Positions 47,491 through 56,606 of a stretch of 64,000 nt of DNA are shown one piece after another. The position numbers and the translations under genes were made by a program. Positions within the stretch are counted from its first letter, which is position 1. The number at the start of each line of letters is the position of its first letter. The notes under the pieces are model-generated. The model was not told the origin of the DNA. It worked only from the letters and a program-made list of their open reading frames with translations, and did not search any database. Source of the DNA: Neobacillus cucumis. GTDB taxonomy: Bacteria; Bacillota; Bacilli; Bacillales_B; DSM-18226. Location: the NCBI RefSeq assembly GCF_016107705.1, contig NZ_JAEHGC010000009.1, positions 62,001 to 126,000 on the forward strand, in the 5' to 3' direction.

Positions 47491-47530
47491 AAGAAAAACT
47501 GCCATTTTTTAATTGGCAGTTTTTCTTTTG
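47491..47530. terminator. Bidirectional terminator, twin of the one at 56401
   Basis: AAGAAAAACTGCCA pairs with TGGCAGTTTTTCTT (47491-47528), A-rich before and T-rich after, so it can stop transcription both ways. Sequence from 47492 to about 47537 is nearly the same as 56401-56446. The stretch 47540-47750 holds no gene I can see. Confidence 0.85.
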
Positions 47531-47752
47531 AGATTGAGTTGGCATTATCATCAAACGGCTCTGGCCAGTTCATTAATCCCAAAATGCCCTTCTTGAAAAA
47601 ATATTTTTTTAATGAATAATAATAACTATTTCATACTTCTATGATTAGTTACAGCCTGTCGATTACGTTCAAAAAGCATATGACAGTACAACCACAAGTA
47701 TGCAAAATTGCATTTTTCGCGAGTATTCAAAAAATAATAAATCTTTTTAATA

Positions 47753-47781
47753 TTGACAAAAACACTCTATAAATTTAAACT
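47753..47781 (+). promoter_or_regulatory. Sigma-A promoter of the imide-type operon
   Basis: TTGACA (47753-47758), 17-base spacer, TAAACT (47776-47781, four of six matches). It is followed within about 20 bases by the first repeat of the candidate IclR operator. Confidence 0.55.
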
Positions 47782-47800
47782 AAAAATATCTTATTCAAAT

Positions 47801-47898
47801 AATGGAATGCGTTCCACAATGTGGAACGGTAAGGAGGAGGAAAGGTACAATTAAGGAGAGTGTCAAAAATTAATGGAATGAATTCCACAATGCGAAAC
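47801..47898. promoter_or_regulatory. Duplicated 27-bp IclR-type operator
   Basis: Two direct copies of a 27-bp element start at 47801 and 47872. Each holds a palindrome, TGGAATGCGTTCCA (47803-47816) and TGGAATGAATTCCA (47874-47887), followed by CACAATG and a further GGAAC or GAAAC half-site. IclR-family operators are often TGGAA...TTCCA palindromes, and an IclR gene closes this operon (55620). An AAGGAGGAGG between the copies is not followed by a usable start. Confidence 0.65.
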
Positions 47899-47929
47899 AA
47901 ATAACTGTTTTAGGATGGTGATTTAATTT

Positions 47930-49309
47930 ATGCAATGGGATATAGAGGTGGACGTTGTTGTTGTCGGTGGTGGGGGTTGTGGTCTAACTGCCGCTCTTGC
48001 AGCAGCGGAAAGTGGATTGGATGTCGCTATTTTGGAAAAAACAGAATTTGTTTTGGGGAATACTGCATCAAGCGCAGGAATGATACCGGCGGCAGGCACA
48101 CGCTTTCAGGAAGAAATGAAAATTAGTGATTCTCCAGAAAAAATGGCAAATGAGATATTAGAAAAAAATAAATATACAGGTGATCCTGAGCAAACTCTAA
48201 GAATATGTGAGGAATCAGCGAGTTTAGTTGAATGGTTGGTTGATCAACATGATATTAAACTATCACTAGTAACAGAATTTTTACTGCCAGGCCACAAAAC
48301 ATACCGCATGCATGCTCCACCATCAAGATCAGGATTAGAATTAATGAAAATGTTAAGAGGCGCTGTAAGGAATAGGGATAACATTTACCTTATGCTGAAA
48401 TCACCAGTTACTAAAATAGTATTCACCGACAACAATGAAGTAATCGGTGTAGAAACGAACACGCCAAATGGAATGCAACGGATAGGGGCAAAAAAGGTAA
48501 TCCTAGCCGACGGCGGATACGGTGGAAACAAGAAGATGGTGAGTGAATTTATTCCTGAGATTGCGGACGCAATATATTTTGGCTATGAAGGCAACACTGG
48601 CGATGCTGTATCCATGAGTGCGGAGGCAAATGCCGAACTGAAAAATATGAGTGCCTACCAAGGACATGCTTCCGTTTCCGAAGCACATGGACTTCTTGTT
48701 ACATGGGGAGCCATCATGTTGGGTGGATTCATTGTCAACAACCAAGGTTTTAGATTTGGCGATGAATCACAGGGATATTCCGAATATGCCACCGAAGTAT
48801 TAAAGCAACCGGAAAAGCATGCTTATATGATTTTTGATCGAGAAATTTACAATCAATTGCTTGGGATTGAGGATTTTAAAAATTTGGCAAATTTCGAAGC
48901 GTTCCATTACTCGGACTCTATTGAAGGCTTAGCAGAAAAATTAGGATTGAATTCAAAAACCCTTAAAACAACACTGGAAAAATACAATGATTCAGTTACG
49001 GTAGGGGAGGATGAATTCGGGAGAAAAGTTTTGCCAAAGAAACTTATAAATTCCTATTACGGAATTAAAATCGTTCCCGCCTTGTTTCATACACAGGGAG
49101 GACTAAAAATAAACGAAAATGCACAAGTACTAGGGAAGAATGGTACTCCAATTCCTAATTTATACGCCGGGGGTGGAAGTTCTGTAGGTATTTCCGGAAC
49201 TCGAGCTAATGGTTATGTAGCAGGTAATGGTTTGTTATGTGCATTGGGGTTTGGAAAAATTGCTGGGACCCATGCAGTAAAATCAATAAAAAAAGTGGAG
49301 GTAAGATAG
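47930..49309 (+). CDS. FAD-dependent oxidoreductase, fumarate reductase/KstD-like flavoprotein
   Basis: 459 residues. The N-terminal dinucleotide fold is VVVVGGGGCGLTAALAAAES, and the C-terminal FAD segment GGSSVGISGTRANGYVAGNG is typical of the fumarate reductase/ketosteroid dehydrogenase/tricarballylate dehydrogenase group. No haem or FMN-binding domain is attached. Family members oxidise a saturated C-C bond or reduce an activated double bond next to a carboxyl or carbonyl. First gene of a tightly packed operon (three bases before the next gene), so it probably makes or removes the double bond handled by the hydratase at 51423. Confidence 0.9.
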   Translation: MQWDIEVDVVVVGGGGCGLTAALAAAESGLDVAILEKTEFVLGNTASSAGMIPAAGTRFQEEMKISDSPEKMANEILEKNKYTGDPEQTLRICEESASLVEWLVDQHDIKLSLVTEFLLPGHKTYRMHAPPSRSGLELMKMLRGAVRNRDNIYLMLKSPVTKIVFTDNNEVIGVETNTPNGMQRIGAKKVILADGGYGGNKKMVSEFIPEIADAIYFGYEGNTGDAVSMSAEANAELKNMSAYQGHASVSEAHGLLVTWGAIMLGGFIVNNQGFRFGDESQGYSEYATEVLKQPEKHAYMIFDREIYNQLLGIEDFKNLANFEAFHYSDSIEGLAEKLGLNSKTLKTTLEKYNDSVTVGEDEFGRKVLPKKLINSYYGIKIVPALFHTQGGLKINENAQVLGKNGTPIPNLYAGGGSSVGISGTRANGYVAGNGLLCALGFGKIAGTHAVKSIKKVEVR

Positions 49310-49312
49310 CAT

Positions 49313-50014
49313 ATGTCTCATGTTTGGGAAAGCGCATTAACAGATGTAGATAAGATTGTCATTGAAAAAGGCGGTTATGGAAAAAGAAGAGGACTTGGAA
49401 AAAAGCCAGTCTTCATGATTATTGATGCTCAGTACAACTATATTGGAGCAGATGAGCCCATTGAAGAGCAGCTTGAACAATGGCCAAGCGGCGGGGGATC
49501 TTCTGCATGGGCAGGAATAAGAAAAATTAAAGAGTTAAAAGAGTATGTTCAAAAGGTTGGTATTCCAGTTATCTATACAAGAAATGTACAAAAGAAAACG
49601 ATAGCTTTCGATTCCTTCGGTTTAAAAGCTGCAAGAGACAATTCTAAATATATTGATGGACGTCCAGAGACGCAAATCGTTGAAGAGTTAAAGCCAGATG
49701 CTCAGGATATTGTTGTCGATAAAAGTTATGCAAGCGCTTTTTTTGGAACTCCACTTATTAGCTATTTGATCAAGCTCGGTGTGGATTCTATTATCATTGT
49801 CGGCGGGTCTACGAGCGGCTGTGTGAGAGCAACAGCTGTCGATGCAGTTACACACAACTTTAATGTAGCGGTAATAGAAGATTGCGTTTTCGACCGTATT
49901 CAATTATCCCACCAAGCTGGCCTTCTAGATCTATGGATGAAATATTGTGACGTCATAAACACAGAAGAGGTTAAAACGTATCTTCAAAACTTACAATACA
50001 AGGAGGTCTACTAA
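49313..50014 (+). CDS. Isochorismatase-family cysteine hydrolase (carbamoylsarcosine/maleamate amidase-like)
   Basis: 233 residues. The Asp-Lys-Cys triad is visible: Asp in VFMIIDAQYNYIG, Lys in IVVDKSYASAFFGT, Cys in IVGGSTSGCVRATAVDA. This subgroup includes N-carbamoylsarcosine amidohydrolase and maleamate amidohydrolase, both of which release ammonia from a short amide. It lies between the flavoprotein (three bases) and the cyclic amidase (three bases), so it likely hydrolyses the half-amide that the latter makes. Cytoplasmic. Confidence 0.9.
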   Translation: MSHVWESALTDVDKIVIEKGGYGKRRGLGKKPVFMIIDAQYNYIGADEPIEEQLEQWPSGGGSSAWAGIRKIKELKEYVQKVGIPVIYTRNVQKKTIAFDSFGLKAARDNSKYIDGRPETQIVEELKPDAQDIVVDKSYASAFFGTPLISYLIKLGVDSIIIVGGSTSGCVRATAVDAVTHNFNVAVIEDCVFDRIQLSHQAGLLDLWMKYCDVINTEEVKTYLQNLQYKEVY

Positions 50015-50017
50015 GTT

Positions 50018-51397
50018 ATGTTGGATTTATTAATTAGAAACGGACAAGTTGTTTTTCCTAAAAGAGGGGTTTTACGTGCAGATTTAGGAATTAAAGATGA
50101 AAAAATCGTTGGAATTTATGATCCAGAACAAGAAATGAATGCAAAGAAAATTATTGATGCGGAAGGTCTTCATATCTTCCCAGGAGTAGTAGACGCGCAT
50201 GAGCATTTAGGAATTTATAATTCCGTCGAAGATGATTTTCTCGATACAAAGCAGCATGCCGTTGGCGGTGTAACAACATTAGTCAATTATGATCGAATCC
50301 CTAAAAGTTATTTAGAAGCTTTCCCTAGACTGAAAGAAATAGGTGAACAAAACAGTTATATTGATTTCGGCTACAGTTTAGGGATTTTATTAGAGGACCA
50401 TATTGATGAACTAGAAGAAGTTATTGAACGGTTTGGTGTTACATCCTTTAAATTTTTCAGAAATTACGAAAGACAACTCAACGATAAATTTAAGGTGAAC
50501 AATGCAATTGATCTTACTTCCATGGACTTAATGAGAATACTAGAGCGATTTAATAGCATCTCTCCTAAATTACTATTGGGAATGCATTGTGAAAATATGG
50601 ACATCAATCGGTATTTAACCAAAAAGCTGAAACAAGAACCTGTGGAAGATCATTTGAAAACATGGTCCAAAACGAGTCCAGGATATGCAGAAGCTGAATC
50701 GATGCTAAGCACTCTTTATTTAAATCAGATTGTTGGCGGAAATGTCTTTATTGTTCATTTATCTTCCGGAACGAGCGTTGATCTGCTTGAAAAAGCTCCG
50801 TGGTTATTGGAAAGTGGAGCAAAAGTTGAAACGTGTATTCATTACCTGACTTTGACAAATGATTCTCCCGCGAATCTTCATGCCAAAGTTGGTCCTCCAA
50901 TTCATACACAATGGGATCAAGATCGTTTGTGGGACGGGATTAAAAAGGGACTTATTAATGCAATCGGTACGGATCATGTTCCATGCAGCATAGATGCTAA
51001 ATACAAAAATGGCACCGGGGTATTCGATACACAATACGGATTTCCAGGAGTAGGTGCACTGTTGCCGCTCATGATTACCGAAGGATATGTAAAAAGAGGA
51101 GTTCCACTTGAAAGAATTGCAGATATTTGTTCTACCCAAGTGGCCGATTCTTTTAACTTACCACAAAAGGGCCGCATTGAAGTAGGGGCGGATGCTGATT
51201 TTGCCATTGTAGATTTACAGGAGAAAAAATCAATTAACCACCAGCTGCTTCAAAGCGCTTCTGACTATACAGTGTATGAGGGAATCGAGGCAGTTGGTTG
51301 GCCAGTTTACACCATTAGCCGTGGTGAAGTGATATTAGAAAAAGGTAAGATTACTGCAAAACCAGGCAGGGGGAAATATCTCCATCGCCAAATCTAG
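50018..51397 (+). CDS. Dihydropyrimidinase/hydantoinase-type amidohydrolase
   Basis: 459 residues of the D-hydantoinase branch of cyclic amidohydrolases. The binuclear metal site is complete: His-x-His in VVDAHEHLG, the Lys to be carboxylated in VTSFKFFRNY, His in LGMHCEN, His in VFIVHLSSG and Asp in IGTDHVPCS. Enzymes of this kind open hydantoins, dihydropyrimidines or cyclic imides. With an amidase before it and hydratase and lyase genes after it, a cyclic imide is the most economical substrate (inference). RBS AAGGAGG overlaps the previous gene's end. Confidence 0.92.
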   Translation: MLDLLIRNGQVVFPKRGVLRADLGIKDEKIVGIYDPEQEMNAKKIIDAEGLHIFPGVVDAHEHLGIYNSVEDDFLDTKQHAVGGVTTLVNYDRIPKSYLEAFPRLKEIGEQNSYIDFGYSLGILLEDHIDELEEVIERFGVTSFKFFRNYERQLNDKFKVNNAIDLTSMDLMRILERFNSISPKLLLGMHCENMDINRYLTKKLKQEPVEDHLKTWSKTSPGYAEAESMLSTLYLNQIVGGNVFIVHLSSGTSVDLLEKAPWLLESGAKVETCIHYLTLTNDSPANLHAKVGPPIHTQWDQDRLWDGIKKGLINAIGTDHVPCSIDAKYKNGTGVFDTQYGFPGVGALLPLMITEGYVKRGVPLERIADICSTQVADSFNLPQKGRIEVGADADFAIVDLQEKKSINHQLLQSASDYTVYEGIEAVGWPVYTISRGEVILEKGKITAKPGRGKYLHRQI

Positions 51398-51422
51398 GTT
51401 TACAGAAGGAGCGGGAGTTCAT

Positions 51423-52679
51423 ATGGGATATACTTTAGCGCAAAAGATTATTGCGAGAGCAAGTAAAAATCGTCAAGTTCAAGTGAATGAAATTGTTGAG
51501 GTCGATATTGATTTTGCCATGATTCATGACTCGAGTGGACCACGAAGATTCGGCTCTACCTTGGAGAAGTTAGGAGCGACAGTTTGGAATCCTGAGAAAG
51601 TTGCTTTGATATCTGACCATTTTGTTTCATCCAGCGATTCTACTGAAGCTTCCATTCTGAAATTGACAAGGGAATGGGCGAAAAAATATGGGATTTCAAA
51701 GTTCCATGAGAGGGAAGGTATCGGTCACATTGTACCCGTTGAACGAGGATACATCACTCCAGGTATGATGTATGTCGGAGCCGATTCTCATTCAACAACA
51801 GCCGGAGCAATGGGATGTTTTGCAATCGCACTAGGATCTACTGATATGCTAGGTGTCATGGCGACTGGGAAAACATGGGTGAAAGTACCTGAATCCATCA
51901 AGATTCTTTGGAAAGGGAAACTTTCCAAAGGGGTAATGGCTAAAGATATGATGCTGAAATCAATACAGAGAACGGGTATCGATGGTGCTACCTATAAATC
52001 AGTTGAGTTTTCGGGAAGTGCAGTCGATATATTACCAATGGATGAAAGATTAGTTCTGTCAAATATGGCAATTGAAATGGGAGCAAAAGCGGGACTAATC
52101 GAAGCAAATGATATTGTTATCAACTACCTTAATGAGAGGAATGTAAGTAATTTTGAGGTAGTAACAGCGGATAAAGATGCTTTCTATTGCGAAACTTTAG
52201 AATTCGATGCGAATCAGCTAGAACCAATGGTTGCACTTCCACATTCTCCTGATAATGTAAAGCCTGTTTCAGCAATTGATCACTTCGAGCTTCTAGATCA
52301 AGCCTATATAGGGGCTTGTACGGGAGCTAAGTATTATGATTTGGAAATAGCTGCCCAAGTCCTTAAAGGCAGAAAAGTTTCCGAAAACACGCGATTGCTG
52401 ATTGCACCGGCATCATCGGAAGTCATGCGAAGGGCTACAAAAAGCGGCATAGTTGGAACCTTGCTCGATGCGGGAGCATCATTTTTGCCGACAGGTTGCG
52501 GAGCGTGCGCTGGACTTGGCAATGGTGTGCTTGCTCCCGGGGAAAGATGTATATCTTCGACAAACCGCAATTTCCCTGGTCGGATGGGATCTGGATCGGA
52601 AGTATATCTAGCTTCCCCTGCCACAGTTGCCGCATCCGCTATTACCGGCATAATAACCGACCCAAGAGAGTTTTTATAG
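51423..52679 (+). CDS. Aconitase-superfamily hydratase, large subunit (LeuC/HacA/DmdA-like)
   Basis: 418 residues. The three [4Fe-4S] cysteines are present: AYIGACTGAKYYDL and TGCGACAGLGNG. His-rich catalytic segments such as DSHSTTAGAMGCFAIALGST are kept. Length and separate small subunit fit the LeuC-type class that includes homoaconitase and 2,3-dimethylmalate dehydratase (DmdA). No leucine genes are near, and the ICL-type lyase at 54698 is the enzyme that follows DmdAB in nicotinate fermentation. It should hydrate a (substituted) maleate to a malate. Confidence 0.9.
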   Translation: MGYTLAQKIIARASKNRQVQVNEIVEVDIDFAMIHDSSGPRRFGSTLEKLGATVWNPEKVALISDHFVSSSDSTEASILKLTREWAKKYGISKFHEREGIGHIVPVERGYITPGMMYVGADSHSTTAGAMGCFAIALGSTDMLGVMATGKTWVKVPESIKILWKGKLSKGVMAKDMMLKSIQRTGIDGATYKSVEFSGSAVDILPMDERLVLSNMAIEMGAKAGLIEANDIVINYLNERNVSNFEVVTADKDAFYCETLEFDANQLEPMVALPHSPDNVKPVSAIDHFELLDQAYIGACTGAKYYDLEIAAQVLKGRKVSENTRLLIAPASSEVMRRATKSGIVGTLLDAGASFLPTGCGACAGLGNGVLAPGERCISSTNRNFPGRMGSGSEVYLASPATVAASAITGIITDPREFL

Positions 52680-52722
52680 TTACGGTACCAAACTACATGT
52701 CAGCTTACTTAGGAGGATAGAT

Positions 52723-53229
52723 ATGCAAAAGATTAAAGGGAAGACATGGGTGTTTCCGGAAAATGTGGATACGGATATGATTAACCCCGGACGGTATTTA
52801 AAATTATCAGCTGATCAAGCAGCGAAACATATATTTGAGGGTATCGATCCCGACTTTCCTTCCAAATTCCAAGCGGGGGACATTATCGTTGCCGGTAAAA
52901 ACTTTGGATGCGGATCAAGTCGGGAGTCAGCTCCGGCTGCTATTAAATTATCTGGTATTAGTGCCATCATTTCGGTATTTTTTGCAAGGATATTTTTTCG
53001 AAACGCGATAAATTTAGGTTTACCTGTAATCGAATGTAAGGAAGCAACTAGAATTGAAGAAGGAAATGAGATTGAAATTGATTTTGAAAATGGTGTGATT
53101 TATAACTTAACGAAAAACGAGTCTTATTCAACAACGATCTACCCGCCGTACATACAGGAAATTATCAATCATGGCGGTCTAGTTAACATGCTGGAACGAA
53201 AGTTGAGCAATAAGGAAATTAAGTTATAA
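52723..53229 (+). CDS. Aconitase-superfamily hydratase, small subunit (LeuD/HacB/DmdB-like)
   Basis: 168 residues with the swivel-domain signature [18 protein letters not shown] and the substrate-binding loop [18 protein letters not shown]. This is the partner of the large subunit at 51423. In LeuD the residues near GxSSREHA set substrate choice; here the loop reads SSRESAP. RBS AGGAGG. Confidence 0.92.
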   Translation: MQKIKGKTWVFPENVDTDMINPGRYLKLSADQAAKHIFEGIDPDFPSKFQAGDIIVAGKNFGCGSSRESAPAAIKLSGISAIISVFFARIFFRNAINLGLPVIECKEATRIEEGNEIEIDFENGVIYNLTKNESYSTTIYPPYIQEIINHGGLVNMLERKLSNKEIKL

Positions 53230-53308
53230 ACTTGATGTGCTTTTCTTAAGGTGGCTTGACTATGTTGATTCACCACTATAACGTTGGAAAAAGGAGTCGG
53301 TTGGGTAT

Positions 53309-54598
53309 ATGAAAGGTAAGTTCCGCTGGGTCATTGTAAGTATTATTGCTCTTACTATTTTAATAAATTACTTGGATAGATCTGCTCTTGGTTTTGCCAA
53401 TGGAGCAATTACGAAACAGTTTAATATTAACAATGCGGAGTGGGGCCTAATTGGCAGTGCCTTTTCTATTGGTTACTTAATTCTCTCCTTCGTAGGCAGC
53501 CCAATTATAGACAAAATTGGAGTAAAGAAGGCATTGTCTCTTTCTGCAGGACTCTGGTCAGTATTTAGTATTTTGACCGCTTTCATGGGTTCTTTTGTCA
53601 GCCTTTTCCTAGTTCGGGTGTTACTCGGTGGATCTGAAGGACCAGCATTTCCAGCAGTCAGCAGGGCAATTAGCCGTTGGCTGCCAGGGAAGGAAAGAGG
53701 GAAGGCTTTAGGGATGATCGTTGGATTCGGGGTCCCTTTTAGCCTCATGATCGGTGGACCCATAATTACACAACTAATGGAAAGCCTGGGATGGAAATCG
53801 CCCTTCGTTATTTTAGGAACATTAGGATTGATATTAGTTGGAATTTGGTTATGGCTGTTTAAGGATTCTCCAATTGGCTACCATCGAGTTAGCCCTCAAG
53901 AACAAGAATACATTAAAAGCGGCTTAGTGGAAGAAGAGACAACGGAGCATGTAAAAAAAGTAGAATGGAAGAAGATATTTACCAATAAGAATCTTTTGAT
54001 TTCCGCATTTGGTTATTTTTCTTGGGGATTCATGTTCTGGGGATTTATGTATTGGTTGCCAGGCATACTCAGCCAGGTTTATCATCTCAACATCGTTAAA
54101 GTTGGATTTTTCACGGTTTTACCATGGGCCGTTGGGACGGTAGCTACCATTGCAGGCGGACTTATTGCAGACAAACTATATAAACGTAAACCAGGTATAC
54201 GAAGCCGATTTAATTTGATAGGAGTATGTTTATTGCTATCGGGTGCCTCCCTTATTCCAATCATGTTTAATCCATCCCTATATGGTGCCATTACATTTAT
54301 CTCCCTTGGGGTAGGTTTTGGGATGGTTACGGGTTCGATTTGGTGGATCGTTGCAATTGATTCTGCTCCAGACCAGCCCGCAGCTGCATCAGGGTTTTTG
54401 AATGCTGCGTTTGCTCTTGCCGGTATTATTGCTCCTACAGCAATGGGATTTGCCATTCAAATAACGGGCAGTTTCAGCGCAGGGTTTGGGGTCATGATTG
54501 TTCTTGCATTACTTAGCTCCATCGGATTTTTATTTTTTACAAAAGAAAAACAGGGTTCTATTTCAGAGGAACAGAGAATTAAAACCATAGTCCAATAA
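53309..54598 (+). CDS. MFS transporter (anion:cation symporter type)
   Basis: 429 residues with about 12 membrane segments. The N-terminus INYLDRSALGFANGAI and the loop PIIDKIGVKKAL mark the ACS family (galactonate, hexuronate, tricarballylate and similar organic-anion importers). An arginine follows the conserved Asp in TM1. Placed inside the operon, it probably imports the cyclic or acid substrate of the pathway. Confidence 0.9.
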   Translation: MKGKFRWVIVSIIALTILINYLDRSALGFANGAITKQFNINNAEWGLIGSAFSIGYLILSFVGSPIIDKIGVKKALSLSAGLWSVFSILTAFMGSFVSLFLVRVLLGGSEGPAFPAVSRAISRWLPGKERGKALGMIVGFGVPFSLMIGGPIITQLMESLGWKSPFVILGTLGLILVGIWLWLFKDSPIGYHRVSPQEQEYIKSGLVEEETTEHVKKVEWKKIFTNKNLLISAFGYFSWGFMFWGFMYWLPGILSQVYHLNIVKVGFFTVLPWAVGTVATIAGGLIADKLYKRKPGIRSRFNLIGVCLLLSGASLIPIMFNPSLYGAITFISLGVGFGMVTGSIWWIVAIDSAPDQPAAASGFLNAAFALAGIIAPTAMGFAIQITGSFSAGFGVMIVLALLSSIGFLFFTKEKQGSISEEQRIKTIVQ

Positions 54599-54697
54599 AA
54601 TTACTTTGATTAACCCGCCATAGATTAAAGAATCATTAATTAGGCGGGTTGGTCAACTTGTTAATAAAAAAGTTGAGCAAATAAAGGGAAGTGAGAT

Positions 54698-55570
54698 ATG
54701 ATGAATTCAATTAGAAAAAAATTCAAAGAACGAGTATCGCAAACTGGAATTATCATTGCACCGGGGGCATATGACAGTTTGACTTCGGTACTAATCGAAC
54801 AGGCTGGGTTTGAAGCACTTTATATGACAGGCGGCGGCATCTCTTATACCACATTAGGAAAACCTGATATAGGTTTAATGACGGCAAGTGAAATGGCAAC
54901 AAGAGCATCATATATATGTGACGCGGTACAAATTCCAGTAATCGCAGATGCTGATACGGGGTACGGAAACTACTTGAACGTGATGAGGACCGTAAAAGAT
55001 TTTGAGCGAGCAGGCATTTCCGCAATCCAACTGGAAGATCAGGATTTCCCTAAAAGGTGCGGTCACTTGAGAGATAAAAATGTAATCCCTTTGTCTGAAA
55101 TGATTGGTAAAATCAAAGCTGCAGTAGACACTAGAGTGGATGAAAACCTGCTAATCATTGCACGTACTGATTCGAGAGCAATCAACGGTTTACAGGAAGC
55201 GATTGAACGGGCACAATGTTATGCGGAAGCTGGCGCAGATATAATTTTTGTAGAGGCTTTGGAGAACAAGGATGAGTTCTCCACCATAACAAATTATATC
55301 CAAATGCCTTTATTGGCGAATATGGTGGAAGGCGGAAAATCTCCATTAATGTCTGCTTCTGAACTCGACAGCATGGGTTATAAAATTGTCATCTTTCCAA
55401 ACAGTGTTACTCGTGTAGTTGCAAAGGCTGCACAAGATTTATTTCATGAATTGAAAGAAACAGGAACTACGGCTGGGATGAAAGAACAGATGTTAAATTT
55501 TAGTCAGCTTAATCAACTGCTTGGCATCCAACGGTATCATGAGATGGAAGAAAAATATGTCTTGAGATAA
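54698..55570 (+). CDS. Isocitrate lyase/PEP mutase-family C-C lyase
   Basis: 290 residues, a TIM barrel of the isocitrate lyase/PEP mutase superfamily. Metal-binding IADADTGYGN and the catalytic-cysteine motif PKRCGHL are present, so it is a lyase of methylisocitrate or 2,3-dimethylmalate type and not an oxaloacetate decarboxylase variant. Such enzymes split a 2-hydroxy diacid into an oxo acid and a carboxylate. Following a DmdAB-like hydratase, it is the likely final step of this module. Start ATG 54698 follows AAAGGGAAGTGAG. Confidence 0.92.
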   Translation: MMNSIRKKFKERVSQTGIIIAPGAYDSLTSVLIEQAGFEALYMTGGGISYTTLGKPDIGLMTASEMATRASYICDAVQIPVIADADTGYGNYLNVMRTVKDFERAGISAIQLEDQDFPKRCGHLRDKNVIPLSEMIGKIKAAVDTRVDENLLIIARTDSRAINGLQEAIERAQCYAEAGADIIFVEALENKDEFSTITNYIQMPLLANMVEGGKSPLMSASELDSMGYKIVIFPNSVTRVVAKAAQDLFHELKETGTTAGMKEQMLNFSQLNQLLGIQRYHEMEEKYVLR

Positions 55571-55619
55571 TCGTTCCTGGAATTTTAAAAAGCGCTATCT
55601 ATGAAAGGAACAAAAATAT

Positions 55620-56351
55620 ATGGTTGCGAGTATTGAAAAATTATTTAAGATTTTAATGTTATTTTCATTTGAACGAAACACACTTTCAATCGCCGAGATT
55701 CATGCTGAGCTTAAATACCCTAAAAGTACAATTGTCAGGTTACTAGCTACGCTAGAGAGCATGGATTTTATCAAACAAGATCCTGACACGCGCAGGTATT
55801 CTTTAGGATTTCCGTTCTTTAGGCTAGGCAATATTGTGATGAATGATTTTGATTTACGTAAAGTTGCAAAACCGATTATGGCTGAGTTGGTAAAAGATAC
55901 AGGGATGACAGTGGATTTAAATATCAGAGCTGGGAATTCCCGGGTTTGTATTGATAAGATTGACGGGCCTGAGATTGTGATTAATTTTATCCGGATTGGT
56001 GAACATACCCCTCTTTTCACCGGGGCATCCGGAAAAGTGTTACTTGCCTATTCAAAAGATAAGGATGAAATCTTACAAAAGATCATTGAAGAGGCTGATG
56101 TTAACATTGAGCAACTAAATGAAGAATTAAATGAAATTCTTGTTAAGGGATATAAAATAACGACAGGTGAAAGAAGACCCGGAAGCTTTGGAATCGCAGT
56201 GCCGATTTTTGATCATTCCAATGAAATTACGGCGAATCTTACAGTTGCAGGCCAAATTCATATGCTAACAGATGAAAACAAAATGTTTCTGGTAAACAAG
56301 ACTAAAAATTGTGCGAATTTAATAAGTGAAAGATTAGGATATAGGTGTTAA
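55620..56351 (+). CDS. IclR-family transcriptional regulator
   Basis: 243 residues: N-terminal winged helix (residues 4-65, IAEIHAELKYPKSTIVRLLATLESMDFIKQDP) and C-terminal IclR effector domain (FTGASGKVLLAYS, then TGERRPGSFGIAVPIFD). The effector-binding pocket typically takes small organic acids. It ends the operon that begins at 47930 and most likely binds the twin operators at 47801. A ribosome site GAAAGGAA is present. Confidence 0.93.
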   Translation: MVASIEKLFKILMLFSFERNTLSIAEIHAELKYPKSTIVRLLATLESMDFIKQDPDTRRYSLGFPFFRLGNIVMNDFDLRKVAKPIMAELVKDTGMTVDLNIRAGNSRVCIDKIDGPEIVINFIRIGEHTPLFTGASGKVLLAYSKDKDEILQKIIEEADVNIEQLNEELNEILVKGYKITTGERRPGSFGIAVPIFDHSNEITANLTVAGQIHMLTDENKMFLVNKTKNCANLISERLGYRC

Positions 56352-56400
56352 ATAATCTTTGTTATCTAAATGGAAGATTTAAAGAGCAAAGAGCAACGGA

Positions 56401-56440
56401 AGAAAAACTGCAATTATTTTAATTGGCAGTTTTTTTTTGA
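56401..56440. terminator. Terminator after iclR, twin of the one at 47491
   Basis: AAAACTGC-AATTA pairs with TAATTGGCAGTTTT (one bulge), followed by a run of T. The sequence to 56446 (ending TGAGATTG) nearly repeats 47492-47537. Confidence 0.8.
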
Positions 56441-56540
56441 GATTGCTTAATCAAGATAGATACCAATTACTTTTTTGGATGATAAAATAGTAGAACAGGT
56501 AATCTAATAGAGATTATTTAATAAAAAAATGTTAAAAAAG

Positions 56541-56566
56541 GTTTTAAACGCTTGAAAAGGTGGTAT
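56541..56566 (+). promoter_or_regulatory. Candidate sigma-B promoter upstream of the rsb locus
   Basis: GTTTTA (56541-56546), 14-base spacer, TGGTAT (56561-56566), near the sigma-B consensus GTTTAA-N12-15-GGGTAT. It points to a short frame at 56607 and onward to rsbR, though a hairpin at 56671 stands between. Confidence 0.45.
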
Positions 56567-56606
56567 ATCCTTATCAAGGTCGCAACAATTGAGGGAGGTA
56601 TTATCG

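Noticed and set aside
47860..47904. 14-codon frame in the IclR operator region
   Set aside because: The GTG directly abuts AAGGAGA with no spacing; the region is better explained as regulatory DNA.
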